Shown: piece by piece, positions 34,434 to 43,186 of the stretch | Layout of the letters: each line of letters begins with the position of its first letter | How positions within the stretch are numbered: the stretch's first letter is position 1 | NCBI GenBank assembly: GCA_045576295.1 | Contig: JAZNGF010000054.1 | Location: 1-64,000, forward strand | Origin: CAVALG01 sp045576295 | Lineage (GTDB): Bacteria > Bacillota > Clostridia > Oscillospirales > Acutalibacteraceae | Length of the DNA: 64,000 bases | Direction: 5' to 3' | Notes under the pieces: generated by a model | Databases searched by the model: none | What the model saw: only the letters and a program-made list of their open reading frames with translations | Told to the model about the DNA's origin: nothing | Program-made: the position numbers and the translations under genes

Positions 34434-34462
34434 TTGCTTTTTAAAACCATTTGTGGTATACT
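34434..34462 (+). promoter_or_regulatory. Promoter of rplS
   Basis: TTGCTT, 17-bp spacer, TATACT, with a leader of about 130 nt before the rplS ATG. Confidence 0.75.
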
Positions 34463-34468
34463 CTTAAA

Positions 34469-34598
34469 GCATTTGATTACACCGAAGCCTTATCGGTGGG
34501 TTTGATGCCGAAATATCGACATTAAAACGGGTATTCCTCTGTCCATTCTTTTTATAAAATGGGGTATGAATGTCTGCAAAATTAAGGGAGGAAATTAA
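34469..34598 (+). promoter_or_regulatory. Structured rplS leader (possible L19 autoregulatory element)
   Basis: The leader holds a CACCG/CGGTG hairpin at 34480-34498 and a further possible pairing of CATTC (34545 region) with GAATG near 34568. The position and first stem recall the L19 leader of Firmicutes, which mediates feedback by the ribosomal protein. I cannot confirm the consensus by eye. Confidence 0.45.
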
Positions 34599-34600
34599 GA

Positions 34601-34942
34601 ATGGATGCAGTAAAAGCACTCACAGCCGGCATGCTCAAAGAAGATAAGCCGGAAATCGTGATCGGTAACACCGTTCGCGTTCACGTTAAAATTCGCGAAG
34701 GCGAAAGAGAAAGAATTCAGGTTTTTGAAGGCACAATCATCGCAAGAAACAACAGCGGTATTGCTGAAACCTTCACTGTTCGCCGTGTATCATACGGTGT
34801 AGGCGTAGAAAGAGTTTTCCCTGTTCATTCGCCGAATGTTGCTAAGGTTGAAACCGTAAGAAAGGGTCGTGTACGCAGATCCAAGCTTTACTATCTCCGT
34901 GATAGAGTAGGTAAGGCTGCCAAGGTTAAAGAGTTAATCTAA
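34601..34942 (+). CDS. rplS: 50S ribosomal protein L19
   Basis: This 113-residue protein sits at the 30S-50S interface. The conserved segments GNTVRVHVKIREGERERIQVFEGTII and TVRRVSYGVGVERVFPVHSPNVAKVETVRKGRVRRSKLYYLRDR are complete. AGGGAGGAAA precedes the ATG. It is followed by its own terminator, then lepB, the usual Firmicute order. trmD and rimM, which normally lie upstream, are absent. Confidence 0.98.
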   Translation: MDAVKALTAGMLKEDKPEIVIGNTVRVHVKIREGERERIQVFEGTIIARNNSGIAETFTVRRVSYGVGVERVFPVHSPNVAKVETVRKGRVRRSKLYYLRDRVGKAAKVKELI

Positions 34943-34952
34943 CACTAAAAGC

Positions 34953-34982
34953 GGCGAGGGCAGTAGTTTTCTGTCCTCGCCT
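34953..34982 (+). terminator. Terminator of rplS
   Basis: GGCGAGGGCAG pairs with CTGTCCTCGCC around TAGTTTT; the tail TTAATTTATTATTTT is T-rich. It may be partial, allowing read-through to lepB. Confidence 0.75.
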
Positions 34983-35010
34983 TAATTTATTATTTTGGCG
35001 GTGTTTTATT

Positions 35011-35640
35011 ATGTTTGGAAATAAAAAGGTAGTGTTTGAAAACAAGGCCGAAAACGAAAAAAGTGTTATAAACACCATTTTCGATTGGTATGACATAATT
35101 GTTTCAGCAGTTGTAGTTATTGTGTTACTGTTCACCTTTTGCTTTGCAGTGGTTGGGGTTGACGGAAGCTCAATGGAAACAACCCTTCACGGCGGTGCAA
35201 AAGATAATATGACCGACCATGCAGATCGCTTGGTGATTTCAAATTTCTTTTATAAGCCAAAACAGGGTGATATAGTTGTAATTTCCCGCAACTACGGTAA
35301 CGCCTTTGGCGAGGAAGCCAATATGAGCCAAGAACCCATTATTAAACGTGTTATTGCAACCGAAGGCCAAACGGTTGATATTGATTATAAAAATAATAAA
35401 GTATATGTTGACGGCAAGGAATTAGAAGAACCTTATGTATGCTCACCAACGGTTGAACACGAGAACGGCGTTTCATTTCCTCTTACGGTTGAAAAGGGGC
35501 ACGTTTTCGTTTTAGGTGATAACCGTGCCGTATCGCTCGACAGCCGTTCAAAGTCAATTGGGCAGGTTGATGTGCGCTATATTCTTGGCAAGGCGCTGTT
35601 TCGCATAATGCCGCTTGATGAATTCGGTGGAATATATTAA
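35011..35640 (+). CDS. lepB: Signal peptidase I
   Basis: This 209-residue membrane serine protease removes signal peptides. One N-terminal membrane helix (about 31-50) leads to the catalytic Ser in VDGSSMETTL (Ser54). The general base Lys112 lies in PIIKRVIATEGQ, and the GDNRAVSLDSR box is near residue 170. Single-anchor SipS-like form. It is followed by rbgA and rnhB. Confidence 0.96.
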   Translation: MFGNKKVVFENKAENEKSVINTIFDWYDIIVSAVVVIVLLFTFCFAVVGVDGSSMETTLHGGAKDNMTDHADRLVISNFFYKPKQGDIVVISRNYGNAFGEEANMSQEPIIKRVIATEGQTVDIDYKNNKVYVDGKELEEPYVCSPTVEHENGVSFPLTVEKGHVFVLGDNRAVSLDSRSKSIGQVDVRYILGKALFRIMPLDEFGGIY

Positions 35641-35697
35641 TTAAGTTTTAAAATCTAACAATTTACATAATTTTGCAAAAGGCAAAGGATCATTATA

Positions 35698-36564
35698 ATG
35701 AACGACAATCAAAATATTCAGTGGTTCCCCGGGCATATGAAAAAAACCGAGCGAAAGATCAAAGAAAGTCTTTCGCTGGTTGATGCCATTGCAGAGATAG
35801 TTGATGCGCGCGTGCCCGTTAGCAGCCGCAACCCTGAATTATCAAAAATAATCAGCGGCAAGCCAAGGCTTATTCTTTTAAATAAGTGCGATATTGCCGA
35901 TGCTAATGCTAACAGAGCCTGGATAGATTATTATAAATCTCAGGGCATTATCGCTCTGCCTGTTGATTGCAAAACAGGCAAAGGTGTAAATCTTTTCGTA
36001 AATGCGGCAAAGGAACTGCTTAAAGAAAAATTAGAATACTACCAAAGCAAGGGTATGGTTGGCAAAACCTTAAAAATAATGGTTGTTGGCATACCGAACG
36101 TTGGTAAATCATCGTTTATTAATCGTATGGCAAAGGCATCACGTGCCATTGTTCAAGATAGGCCCGGTGTTACAAGGGGCAACCAATGGTATAAAATCGA
36201 CAAACATTTGGAACTACTCGACACCCCCGGTGTTTTATGGCCCAAGTTTGACGATCAAACCGTGGGCGAGCACTTGGCTTTCACAGGCGCCGTTAAAGAC
36301 ACGGTTATCGACATTGAAACCTTGGCGGTAACGCTGTGTTCTGTGCTTCGTGATAATTATGCTTCGCAGGTAACTGAAAGATATAAGGTTGAAAATCCTG
36401 CCGATTATGAACCGTATGAGCTGCTTGAAAAAATCGCCGCAAAGCGCGGATTTATAATGCGCGGCGGTGTGGCCGATACCGAAAGGGCGGCTGTTATGCT
36501 GCTTGATGAATTCAGGGGCGGAAAGCTCGGTAAAATAACCCTTGAATTCCCTGAAAGGGGCTGA
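35698..36564 (+). CDS. rbgA: Ribosome biogenesis GTPase RbgA (YlqF)
   Basis: This 288-residue circularly permuted GTPase is needed for late 50S assembly. In permuted order it shows G4 (LLNKCDIAD), G5 (PVDCKTGKG), G1 (VGIPNVGKSSFINRMA, about 128), G2 and G3 (LLDTPGVLWPKF). The N terminus QWFPGHMKKTERKI is characteristic. Only 4 bp separate it from rnhB. Neighbourhood and length are standard for Firmicutes. Confidence 0.97.
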   Translation: MNDNQNIQWFPGHMKKTERKIKESLSLVDAIAEIVDARVPVSSRNPELSKIISGKPRLILLNKCDIADANANRAWIDYYKSQGIIALPVDCKTGKGVNLFVNAAKELLKEKLEYYQSKGMVGKTLKIMVVGIPNVGKSSFINRMAKASRAIVQDRPGVTRGNQWYKIDKHLELLDTPGVLWPKFDDQTVGEHLAFTGAVKDTVIDIETLAVTLCSVLRDNYASQVTERYKVENPADYEPYELLEKIAAKRGFIMRGGVADTERAAVMLLDEFRGGKLGKITLEFPERG

Positions 36565-36568
36565 AGTT

Positions 36569-37180
36569 ATGCCTGATTACAGTTTTGAAAACGCCGCTAT
36601 AGAGCGCGGCAGTTTATATATTTGCGGCGTTGATGAAGCAGGCAGGGGGCCGCTTGCAGGCCCTGTGTGTGCGGCGGCGGTTATACTGCCAAACGGAGCC
36701 AAAATCGAAGGTCTTAACGATTCAAAGGCTTTAAGCGAAAAAAAGAGGGAAGCGCTTTTTGATGTTATTACCGAAACGGCCACCGCTTATGGTATAGCCT
36801 TTGCTTCGGTTGAAGAAATTGAAGAACATAACATTTTGGGCGCAACATTTATGGCTATGAACAGGGCGATTGAGATGTTAACACCCGCGGCAGATTATGC
36901 ACTTATCGATGGTAATAAAATCCCAACCGATATAAAGGTGCCGGCTGAAGCCGTTGTTAAGGGCGATAGCAAGTCGATGTCTATTGCGGCGGCGTCAATT
37001 TTAGCAAAGGTTACGCGTGACCGCTTAATGTATGAATATGCCGAAAAATACCCGCAGTACGGTTTCGAAAATCACAAAGGCTATGGCACAAAAGCGCACT
37101 GCGAAGCAATTTTAAAATACGGCCCAACCGAAATTCACAGGCCGTTTTTCTTAAGGAAATTATATGAAAAGCAAAGCTAA
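36569..37180 (+). CDS. rnhB: Ribonuclease HII
   Basis: This 203-residue endonuclease cuts RNA in RNA-DNA hybrids and at single ribonucleotides. The acidic active site is visible in GVDEAGRGPLAGPV (Asp/Glu near residues 22-23) and YALIDGNK, and the KGDSKSMSIAAASILAKVTRDRLM stretch carries the remaining Asp. ATG 36569 follows GAAAGGGG; the in-frame ATG at 36542 lies within rbgA and is less likely. It overlaps yraN by 17 bases. Confidence 0.96.
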   Translation: MPDYSFENAAIERGSLYICGVDEAGRGPLAGPVCAAAVILPNGAKIEGLNDSKALSEKKREALFDVITETATAYGIAFASVEEIEEHNILGATFMAMNRAIEMLTPAADYALIDGNKIPTDIKVPAEAVVKGDSKSMSIAAASILAKVTRDRLMYEYAEKYPQYGFENHKGYGTKAHCEAILKYGPTEIHRPFFLRKLYEKQS

Positions 37181-37535
37181 AGTTTCGGGCAATGCGGGTG
37201 AAAAATTCGTTGCAGAATTTTTGAAGAAAAAGGGTTTTATAATTTCAAAAACCAATTTTCACAGCCGCTTTGGCGAAATAGATATAATAGCCGAAAATAA
37301 TGAATATTTATTATTTGTTGAGGTTAAAACAAGGTCGCAAAATTCACTGGCAGAGCCGAAAGAATTTGTTAACACATTAAAACAAAGCAAAATTATTTCA
37401 ACGGCAAACTATTATTTAATGTATAACCCAACAACGCTAAAAGTACGGTTCGATGTAGCCGAAGTTAAATTGCACGAAAACGGCGGACTTCAAAATGTAA
37501 CTATTAACTACATAGAAAACGCTTTTGGGGTGTAA
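37164..37535 (+). CDS. YraN/UPF0102-family endonuclease-fold protein
   Basis: This 123-residue protein of the restriction-endonuclease superfamily shows the core FGEIDIIAENNEYLLFVEVKTRS (residues 34-56, D...EVK), which matches a metal-dependent nuclease active site. The biological role of the family is not settled; it is often next to rnhB, as here, which hints at DNA or Holliday-junction processing. The GNAGEKFVAEFL N terminus is typical. It ends 4 bp before the dipeptidase start. Confidence 0.9.
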   Translation: MKSKAKVSGNAGEKFVAEFLKKKGFIISKTNFHSRFGEIDIIAENNEYLLFVEVKTRSQNSLAEPKEFVNTLKQSKIISTANYYLMYNPTTLKVRFDVAEVKLHENGGLQNVTINYIENAFGV

Positions 37536-37539
37536 CCGT

Positions 37540-38391
37540 ATGAACTTTTTCGATCTTCACGCAGATACATTAACCCTGGCACAAAGATTACGCTGCGATT
37601 TTAACTCGGCCGATTTAGCGGTTTCGAACGAGGGCGCTAAAGGGCTTAATAAGTATTTTCAAAATCTTGCTGTTTTTACCGAGCAGGGAACAGAGGGCGC
37701 TTGGGAATACTTTGAATCGGTAGTTTCATACGCCGCAGGCATTTTGCCGAGCTTTAAGGGTGGGTACATTCTGTCGGCTGAAAATTTATCTTGTTTGGAG
37801 CAAAGGCTTGACCGAATCGAAAAACTTTGGTATTATGGTGTAAAAACAGCGAGTTTAACCTGGAATTATGCAAACGGCATTGCAGGCGGCGCGTTTTCTG
37901 TTGAGGTGCTAACCCCGTTTGGCGAAAGTGTTATAAAAGAGCTTAACCGCTATAAAATCGCTGTTGATCTATCGCACCTTAACCAAAAAAGCTTTTATAA
38001 CGTGATCGAAAAGGCCGATGTTTGCCTTGCTACACACACAGCACTGTGTGAGGTGAAATCACACCCGCGCAATATTGATATTAATATGGCAAAGCTGATA
38101 GCTGGGAAGGGCGGATTAATCGGTATTTGCTTTTACCCCCAGTTTTTAGGCGAAGATGTTTTTGAGTGTATACTTAAAAATATATATTTGCTTCTTGAAA
38201 GTGTTGGAGAAAGTTTCATAGCAATAGGCTCTGATTTTGATGGGGCTGAAATGCACAGCGGGCTTTCGCGTGTGGAACATATACATAATCTATGCGAATA
38301 TTTAGTGCTTCGCGGTATACCGCGAAACACTACCGAAAATATATTTTTTAACAATGCCTATAAATTTTTTAAGGGCAACGGTCTTATTTGA
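37540..38391 (+). CDS. Membrane-dipeptidase-like zinc hydrolase (peptidase M19)
   Basis: This 283-residue protein has the amidohydrolase/TIM-barrel layout of renal dipeptidase homologues. The N-terminal zinc motif is FDLHADTLTLAQRL (His-x-Asp), with SLTWNYAN and VDLSHLNQKSF segments in the middle. ATHTALCEV (second metal His) follows, and IGSDFDGAE near residue 237. It should cleave dipeptides or D-amino-acid dipeptides in the cytoplasm; no signal peptide is present. Start ATG 37540 is chosen over an upstream TTG (37525) that would overlap yraN. It belongs to the rbgA-thrC gene run. Confidence 0.88.
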   Translation: MNFFDLHADTLTLAQRLRCDFNSADLAVSNEGAKGLNKYFQNLAVFTEQGTEGAWEYFESVVSYAAGILPSFKGGYILSAENLSCLEQRLDRIEKLWYYGVKTASLTWNYANGIAGGAFSVEVLTPFGESVIKELNRYKIAVDLSHLNQKSFYNVIEKADVCLATHTALCEVKSHPRNIDINMAKLIAGKGGLIGICFYPQFLGEDVFECILKNIYLLLESVGESFIAIGSDFDGAEMHSGLSRVEHIHNLCEYLVLRGIPRNTTENIFFNNAYKFFKGNGLI

Positions 38392-38408
38392 AAGGAATGA
38401 CAAGACTA

Positions 38409-39896
38409 ATGAACTACACAAGCACAAGAGACAAAAATGTAAGCGTGAGCGCTGAACAGGCTATCGCACAGGGCATCTCGCGTGATGGCGGACTTTTCGT
38501 ACCCGAAAGCTTCCCAAAGTTTGAAAAAGCAGATTTTGATGCGCTTTGCAAAATGTCATACCCCGAAAGGGCGCGCTATGTTTTAAAATTCTTTTTGCCT
38601 AATTTCACCGATAGCGAACTTGAATACTGCGTTAACGGCGCTTATGTAGGCAGCTTCGATAATGATAACCCCGCACCGCTTAAAAAGGTTGATAACAATA
38701 AATATTTCCTTGAATTATGGCATGGCCCAACCTGCGCGTTTAAAGACCTTGCATTACAGTTGTTGCCATATCTTTTAACCACCTCGGTTAAGAAAACAGG
38801 CCAAGATAAAGAAACCGTTATTTTGGTTGCAACCTCGGGCGACACAGGTAAGGCGGCGCTTGAAGGCTTTGCAGATGTTGAGGGCACTAAAATTATTGTG
38901 TTCTACCCAAGCGAAGGCGTTAGCGCAATGCAGAAGCTTCAAATGAACACCCAAAAGGGTGAAAACGTTTTTGTTAGCGCGATTAAGGGCAATTTTGACG
39001 ACGCTCAAACAGGCGTTAAAAAGATATTCACCGATAATGAAGTTGCTGAAAAGTTAGCAGAAAAAGGCTTTGTGTTCTCAAGTGCTAACTCAATCAACTG
39101 GGGAAGACTTGTTCCGCAGATTGTATACTATGTTTCGGCATATTGCGACCTTTTAAACGAAGGCGCCGATTTATCGGGCGGCTTTAATGCAGTTGTTCCA
39201 ACAGGTAACTTCGGCAACATTTTGGCTGCTTACTATGCTAAAAAAGCGGGTGTTCCGGTTTCAAGGCTTGTTTGTGCATCAAATAAAAACAACGTGCTTA
39301 CCGATTTTATTAACACCGGTGTTTACGACCGCAATCGCGACTTCTACACAACTATGTCGCCTTCGATGGACATTCTTATTTCAAGCAACCTTGAAAGAAT
39401 GCTTTATGAGTTATATGAAAACGATGCTGCAGCTGTTGCAAAGCTTCAGGGTGATTTAGCGTTGGACGGTAAATTCACAGTGCCGAGCGAAATTTTAGAA
39501 AAATTAAATGCTAACTATTCGGCAGGCTACTGCGGCGAAGAAGATACCTTTGCAACCATTAAAGAATATTTTGAAAACAAAAACTATTTAATGGACACCC
39601 ACACAGCGGTTGCCGCAAAGGTTTGCGATGATTACATTGCAAAAAGCGGTGATAACAAGCCAGTAATAGTTGTTTCAACCGCAAGCCCTTATAAGTTCTC
39701 GGGCAGTGTTTTAAAGGCGCTTGGAAAAGGCGCAGAACTTCAAAACGAGTTCGATATGGTTCGCGAACTCAACAGCACCACAGGCGCAAAGATCCCTGAT
39801 TCAATCTGCGCGCTTGAAAACAGTGATGTTCGCTTTACCGCCGTTTGCGATAAGCAGGATATGCTTCAAACAGTATACGATTATCTGTTTAAATAA
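38409..39896 (+). CDS. thrC: Threonine synthase
   Basis: This 495-residue PLP enzyme converts O-phosphohomoserine to threonine. The N terminus NYTSTRDKNVSVSAEQAIAQGISRDGGLFVPE is typical. The PLP lysine is in HGPTCAFKDLALQ (Lys112), and the phosphate-binding loop is VATSGDTGKAALEGF. It matches the longer, bacterial-type family. ATG 38409 lies 12 bases after AAAGGA; the closer ATG at 38397 leaves no spacing. No hom or thrB is nearby, so threonine synthesis genes are scattered. Confidence 0.96.
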   Translation: MNYTSTRDKNVSVSAEQAIAQGISRDGGLFVPESFPKFEKADFDALCKMSYPERARYVLKFFLPNFTDSELEYCVNGAYVGSFDNDNPAPLKKVDNNKYFLELWHGPTCAFKDLALQLLPYLLTTSVKKTGQDKETVILVATSGDTGKAALEGFADVEGTKIIVFYPSEGVSAMQKLQMNTQKGENVFVSAIKGNFDDAQTGVKKIFTDNEVAEKLAEKGFVFSSANSINWGRLVPQIVYYVSAYCDLLNEGADLSGGFNAVVPTGNFGNILAAYYAKKAGVPVSRLVCASNKNNVLTDFINTGVYDRNRDFYTTMSPSMDILISSNLERMLYELYENDAAAVAKLQGDLALDGKFTVPSEILEKLNANYSAGYCGEEDTFATIKEYFENKNYLMDTHTAVAAKVCDDYIAKSGDNKPVIVVSTASPYKFSGSVLKALGKGAELQNEFDMVRELNSTTGAKIPDSICALENSDVRFTAVCDKQDMLQTVYDYLFK

Positions 39897-39901
39897 AAAA
39901 T

Positions 39902-39933
39902 CAAGCACCCGAGCTTTAAGTTACGGGTGCTTG
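39902..39933. terminator. Bidirectional terminator between thrC and the DUF1540 gene
   Basis: CAAGCACCCG pairs with CGGGTGCTTG. A6 precedes it on the plus strand, which is a T-run for the minus-strand gene. Confidence 0.8.
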
Positions 39934-39950
39934 TTGCCGAAATATGGGTG

Positions 39951-40121
39951 TTATTTCGCTTCAAATGTTGAGCATTCTGTGCCCTTAGGGGTGTCGCAGC
40001 TGCCGGGGCCAACAACAATGTGGCCTGCGTGGCAACAGTTGTTTGTTGAATGATACTTGCAGTTGCTAACCTTGCACATAATGCCCTGAATTTCTTTAGA
40101 ATGCATACAATTTTCGTTCAT
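39951..40121 (-). CDS. DUF1540-domain small cysteine-rich protein
   Basis: This 56-residue protein starts MNENCMHSKEIQGIMCKVSNC and has eight cysteines, including the KVSNCKYHSTNNCCHAG core and a C-terminal TECSTF. This spacing matches DUF1540, small metal-binding proteins common in Clostridia and Bacilli whose function is unknown; they may be expressed in sporulation. The ATG at 40121 follows AAGGGGAAAC on the minus strand. Convergent with thrC. Confidence 0.85.
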   Translation of the reverse strand: MNENCMHSKEIQGIMCKVSNCKYHSTNNCCHAGHIVVGPGSCDTPKGTECSTFEAK

Positions 40122-40247
40122 GATTTGTTTCCCCTTTTTGAAAATTCGGCAGTAATAACGCTACCTGTATTATTATTAACGTTTTTTATAAAAATATTAT
40201 AAAAACAAAAAATACATTGGCCACGAAAGCAGAAACGGAGAGAGAAA

Positions 40248-40937
40248 ATGGCTATTTTTACAATTTCAGATTTGCATTTATCTCTTAACACCGATAAGCC
40301 AATGGATGTTTTTAAGGGTTGGCAAGGGTATGTTGAAAAGCTTAGGCAAAACTGGAGCGAATTAGTAACAGAAGATGACACAGTTGTAATACCCGGCGAT
40401 ATTTCTTGGGAACTTAAACTTGAAAACACCGTGCGCGATTTCGAGTTTATAAACTCGCTTCCGGGGAAAAAACTTATTATAAAAGGTAATCACGATTTGT
40501 GGTGGTCAACCAAGCGAAAGGTGAACGATTTTTTTGAAGCTAACGGCTTTGATAGTATATCAATTATTTTTAACGATGCTATAGTTGCCGAAGGCAGAGC
40601 TGTTTGCGGTTCAAGGGGCTGGTTTTATGACAGCACCGAGCAAGACACAAAGGTTGTTCTTCGAGAAGCAGGCAGGCTTGAAACTTCAATTCTTGCGGCA
40701 GAAAAAACAGGGTTTAAGCCGCTTTTATTTATGCATTACCCGCCCGTGTATGGCGGCCAGGTTTGTGAAGAACTGTTCAGTGTTATAAAAAAACACGGTA
40801 TCAAAACGGTTTATCACGGCCATATTCACGGTTCAGGCAAATATAACGCCTGCGACGAATATGAGGGCGTAAAGTTTAAACTTGTGTCGTGTGACTGTAT
40901 AAATTTTACTCCAATGCTTATAAAAAGTGAAAATTAG
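40248..40937 (+). CDS. Calcineurin-like metallophosphoesterase
   Basis: This 229-residue protein shows all five phosphoesterase blocks: FTISDLHLS (D-x-H), VVIPGDISWE (GD), IIKGNHDLWW (GNHD), LLFMHYPP and YHGHIHG (GH-x-H). It has no signal peptide or membrane segment and is probably a cytoplasmic phosphodiesterase or nucleotidase of unknown substrate. The ATG has GGAGAGAGAAA upstream, and the gene sits alone between the DUF1540 gene and tig. Confidence 0.9.
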   Translation: MAIFTISDLHLSLNTDKPMDVFKGWQGYVEKLRQNWSELVTEDDTVVIPGDISWELKLENTVRDFEFINSLPGKKLIIKGNHDLWWSTKRKVNDFFEANGFDSISIIFNDAIVAEGRAVCGSRGWFYDSTEQDTKVVLREAGRLETSILAAEKTGFKPLLFMHYPPVYGGQVCEELFSVIKKHGIKTVYHGHIHGSGKYNACDEYEGVKFKLVSCDCINFTPMLIKSEN

Positions 40938-41040
40938 AGGAAATTTTTAAGATTTTTTCAAGAAATTTTGCTTTTTGGTATAGAAATATGAAAATATATG
41001 TGCTATATTAGTATGGATACTTTAATGGAGGTTATCAAAA

Positions 41041-42465
41041 ATGATATTAAAAGGTTCAAAGAAGGTTGAAACCAATCGCTACGAGCTTCACATTGCCGTT
41101 AGCGCAGAAGATTTCGAAAAGGCTATTGAAGCGGCATACCGCGAAAATGTTGGCAAGATCAACATTCAGGGCTTCAGAAAGGGTAAAGCCCCCAGAAAAA
41201 TTATTGAAAAATTCTACGGTGAAGAGGTATTCTTTGAAGATGCCCTTAATATAATCTACCCCGATGCTGTTGGCGTAGCTATTGATGAATCGGGCCTTGA
41301 ATTTGTTGACGATAAGATCGACTTTGATCTCGTTTCTATGACAAAGGCTGATGGCGTTGAATTCAAGGTTGTTATCACCGTTAAACCCGAAGTTGAAATC
41401 GAAGGCTATAAGGGCTTAAAGGCAGAGCGCGTTATCCCTGTTGTAACCGACGAAGAGGTTGATGCTGAAATTAACCGCATGGCTGACAGAAACGCTCGCG
41501 TTATCAGCGTTGAGGACAGAGCAGCCCAGAACGATGATATTGTTGATATCGACTTTGAAGGCTCGGTTGACGGCGTTAAGTTCGACGGCGGCACTGCAGA
41601 TCACTACAACTTAACATTAGGTTCGGGCGCATTTATCCCCGGCTTTGAAGAGCAGATTGTTGGCCACAACGCAGGCGACGAGTTTGATGTTAATGTTACC
41701 TTCCCTGAAGATTATCAGGCTGAAGAACTTAAGGGCAAGGCATCGGTATTTAAGGTTAAACTTAACGAAATTAAGGTTCGCGAACTTCCTGAAATTGATG
41801 ATGAATTCGCAAAAGACGTTAGCGAGTTCGACACAATCGACGAATTAAAGGCTGACATTAAAGCAAAGGCTTTAGAGCGCAAAACAACCTCTGCAGATGT
41901 TGACGTTGAAGATCAGCTTGTTAAGCAGTTAGCAGACATTGTTAAGGCTGAAATTCCTCAGGCTATGATCGACAAGAAGGCTGAACAGAGCGTTCAAGAC
42001 TTTGGTTACAGGCTTTCAATGCAGGGTATGAACCTCGAAACATATATGAAATATACAGGCGGCACTGTTGAAGATCTTAAAAAGAACTTCCTTCCGCAGG
42101 CCGAAACACAGGTTAAGATTCGCTTAGCTCTTGAAAAGATCGTTGCTTTAGAGGGCATTGAAGTTGCTGATGCTGATGTTGATGCTGAGTATGAAAAGCT
42201 CGCAGCACAATATTCAATGAAGGCAGAAGATGTTAAGGGTTACATCCCCGCATCTGAAATCAAGAAGGATCTTGCAGTTAGCAAGGCACTTGAGCTTGTT
42301 AAAGAAAACGCTGATGTAGCTGATGTTGAGAAAAAGACAGAAGCTACAGAAGAAAAGCCAGCAAAGAAACCGGCTGCAAAAAAGGCAACAGCCGCCAAGA
42401 AGCCGGCTGCAAAGAAAACAACAAAAAAGGCAACTGAAGAAGAAAAGGAAACCGTTTCTGAATAA
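41041..42465 (+). CDS. tig: Trigger factor with Lys/Ala/Pro-rich tail
   Basis: This 474-residue ribosome-associated chaperone and prolyl isomerase has an N-terminal ribosome-binding domain with the signature FRKGKAPRKIIEKFYG (about 44-59). A FKBP-like domain follows (about 150-245; DIDFEGSVDGVKFDGGTA, FIPGFEEQIVGH), then the helical C domain. The last 44 residues (about 431-474) form a low-complexity basic tail (KKPAAKKATAAKKPAAKK), recalling histone H1-like nucleic-acid-binding tails. Followed by clpP and clpX, the standard cluster. Confidence 0.97.
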   Translation: MILKGSKKVETNRYELHIAVSAEDFEKAIEAAYRENVGKINIQGFRKGKAPRKIIEKFYGEEVFFEDALNIIYPDAVGVAIDESGLEFVDDKIDFDLVSMTKADGVEFKVVITVKPEVEIEGYKGLKAERVIPVVTDEEVDAEINRMADRNARVISVEDRAAQNDDIVDIDFEGSVDGVKFDGGTADHYNLTLGSGAFIPGFEEQIVGHNAGDEFDVNVTFPEDYQAEELKGKASVFKVKLNEIKVRELPEIDDEFAKDVSEFDTIDELKADIKAKALERKTTSADVDVEDQLVKQLADIVKAEIPQAMIDKKAEQSVQDFGYRLSMQGMNLETYMKYTGGTVEDLKKNFLPQAETQVKIRLALEKIVALEGIEVADADVDAEYEKLAAQYSMKAEDVKGYIPASEIKKDLAVSKALELVKENADVADVEKKTEATEEKPAKKPAAKKATAAKKPAAKKTTKKATEEEKETVSE

Positions 42466-42509
42466 TTGTTTAGAATTCTTTTTAAGTGCCGATAATATCT
42501 TTAAATTAA

Positions 42510-42538
42510 GCGGCGGGTGGATGTTCCTATCCGCCGCA
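42510..42538 (+). terminator. Hairpin between tig and clpP
   Basis: GCGGCGGGTGG pairs with TATCCGCCGC (with G-T wobbles). No strong T-tract, so termination may be partial. Confidence 0.5.
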
Positions 42539-42583
42539 TTAAAATAGTAATTTGAGTTAATATTTATAAACGGAGGTATTACA

Positions 42584-43174
42584 ATGGATATGAGTTTTGT
42601 GCCCTACGTGGTTGAACAAACAAGCAAGGGTGAGCGTTCATACGACATATTTTCAAGACTTCTTAACGATAGAATAGTTATGTTGTCTGACAAGGTTGAC
42701 AATGCATCGGCAAGCGTTATTATCGCCCAGCTTTTATACCTTGAAGGAAAAGACCCTGAAAAGGATATTAACTTTTATATTAACAGCCCCGGCGGTTCTG
42801 TAAGCGCCGGTATGGCAATTTATGACACCATGCAGTATATTAAATGCGATGTTAGAACCATTTGCGTTGGTATGGCTGCAAGTATGGGTGCGTTTTTGCT
42901 CGCGGCAGGAACCAAGGGCAAAAGATATGCTCTCCCTAACAGTGAAATTATGATTCACCAGCCTTTAGGCTCTGCCGAAGGCCAGGCAACCGATATTTTA
43001 ATTCACGCAAACCATATAAAAAGAATTAGAGAAAACATTAACAACATCTTGGCTGATGCAACAGGTAAACCGCTTGAAGAAATCGAGCGCGACACCGAGC
43101 GCGACAACTTTATGTCGGCAAATGAAGCATTAGAGTATGGCCTTGTTGATAAGGTTATCACTAACAGGGAATAA
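42584..43174 (+). CDS. clpP: ATP-dependent Clp protease proteolytic subunit
   Basis: This 196-residue serine protease forms the tetradecameric barrel that degrades proteins fed by ClpX or other Clp ATPases. The catalytic Ser100 is in GMAASMGAFLLAAG, His in SEIMIHQPLG, and Asp in DTERDNFMSANEA. The N terminus PYVVEQTSKGERSYDIFSRLL is typical of mature ClpP. GGAGGT precedes the ATG; clpX starts 12 bp after it. Confidence 0.98.
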   Translation: MDMSFVPYVVEQTSKGERSYDIFSRLLNDRIVMLSDKVDNASASVIIAQLLYLEGKDPEKDINFYINSPGGSVSAGMAIYDTMQYIKCDVRTICVGMAASMGAFLLAAGTKGKRYALPNSEIMIHQPLGSAEGQATDILIHANHIKRIRENINNILADATGKPLEEIERDTERDNFMSANEALEYGLVDKVITNRE

Positions 43175-43186
43175 GGGTTGATATAA

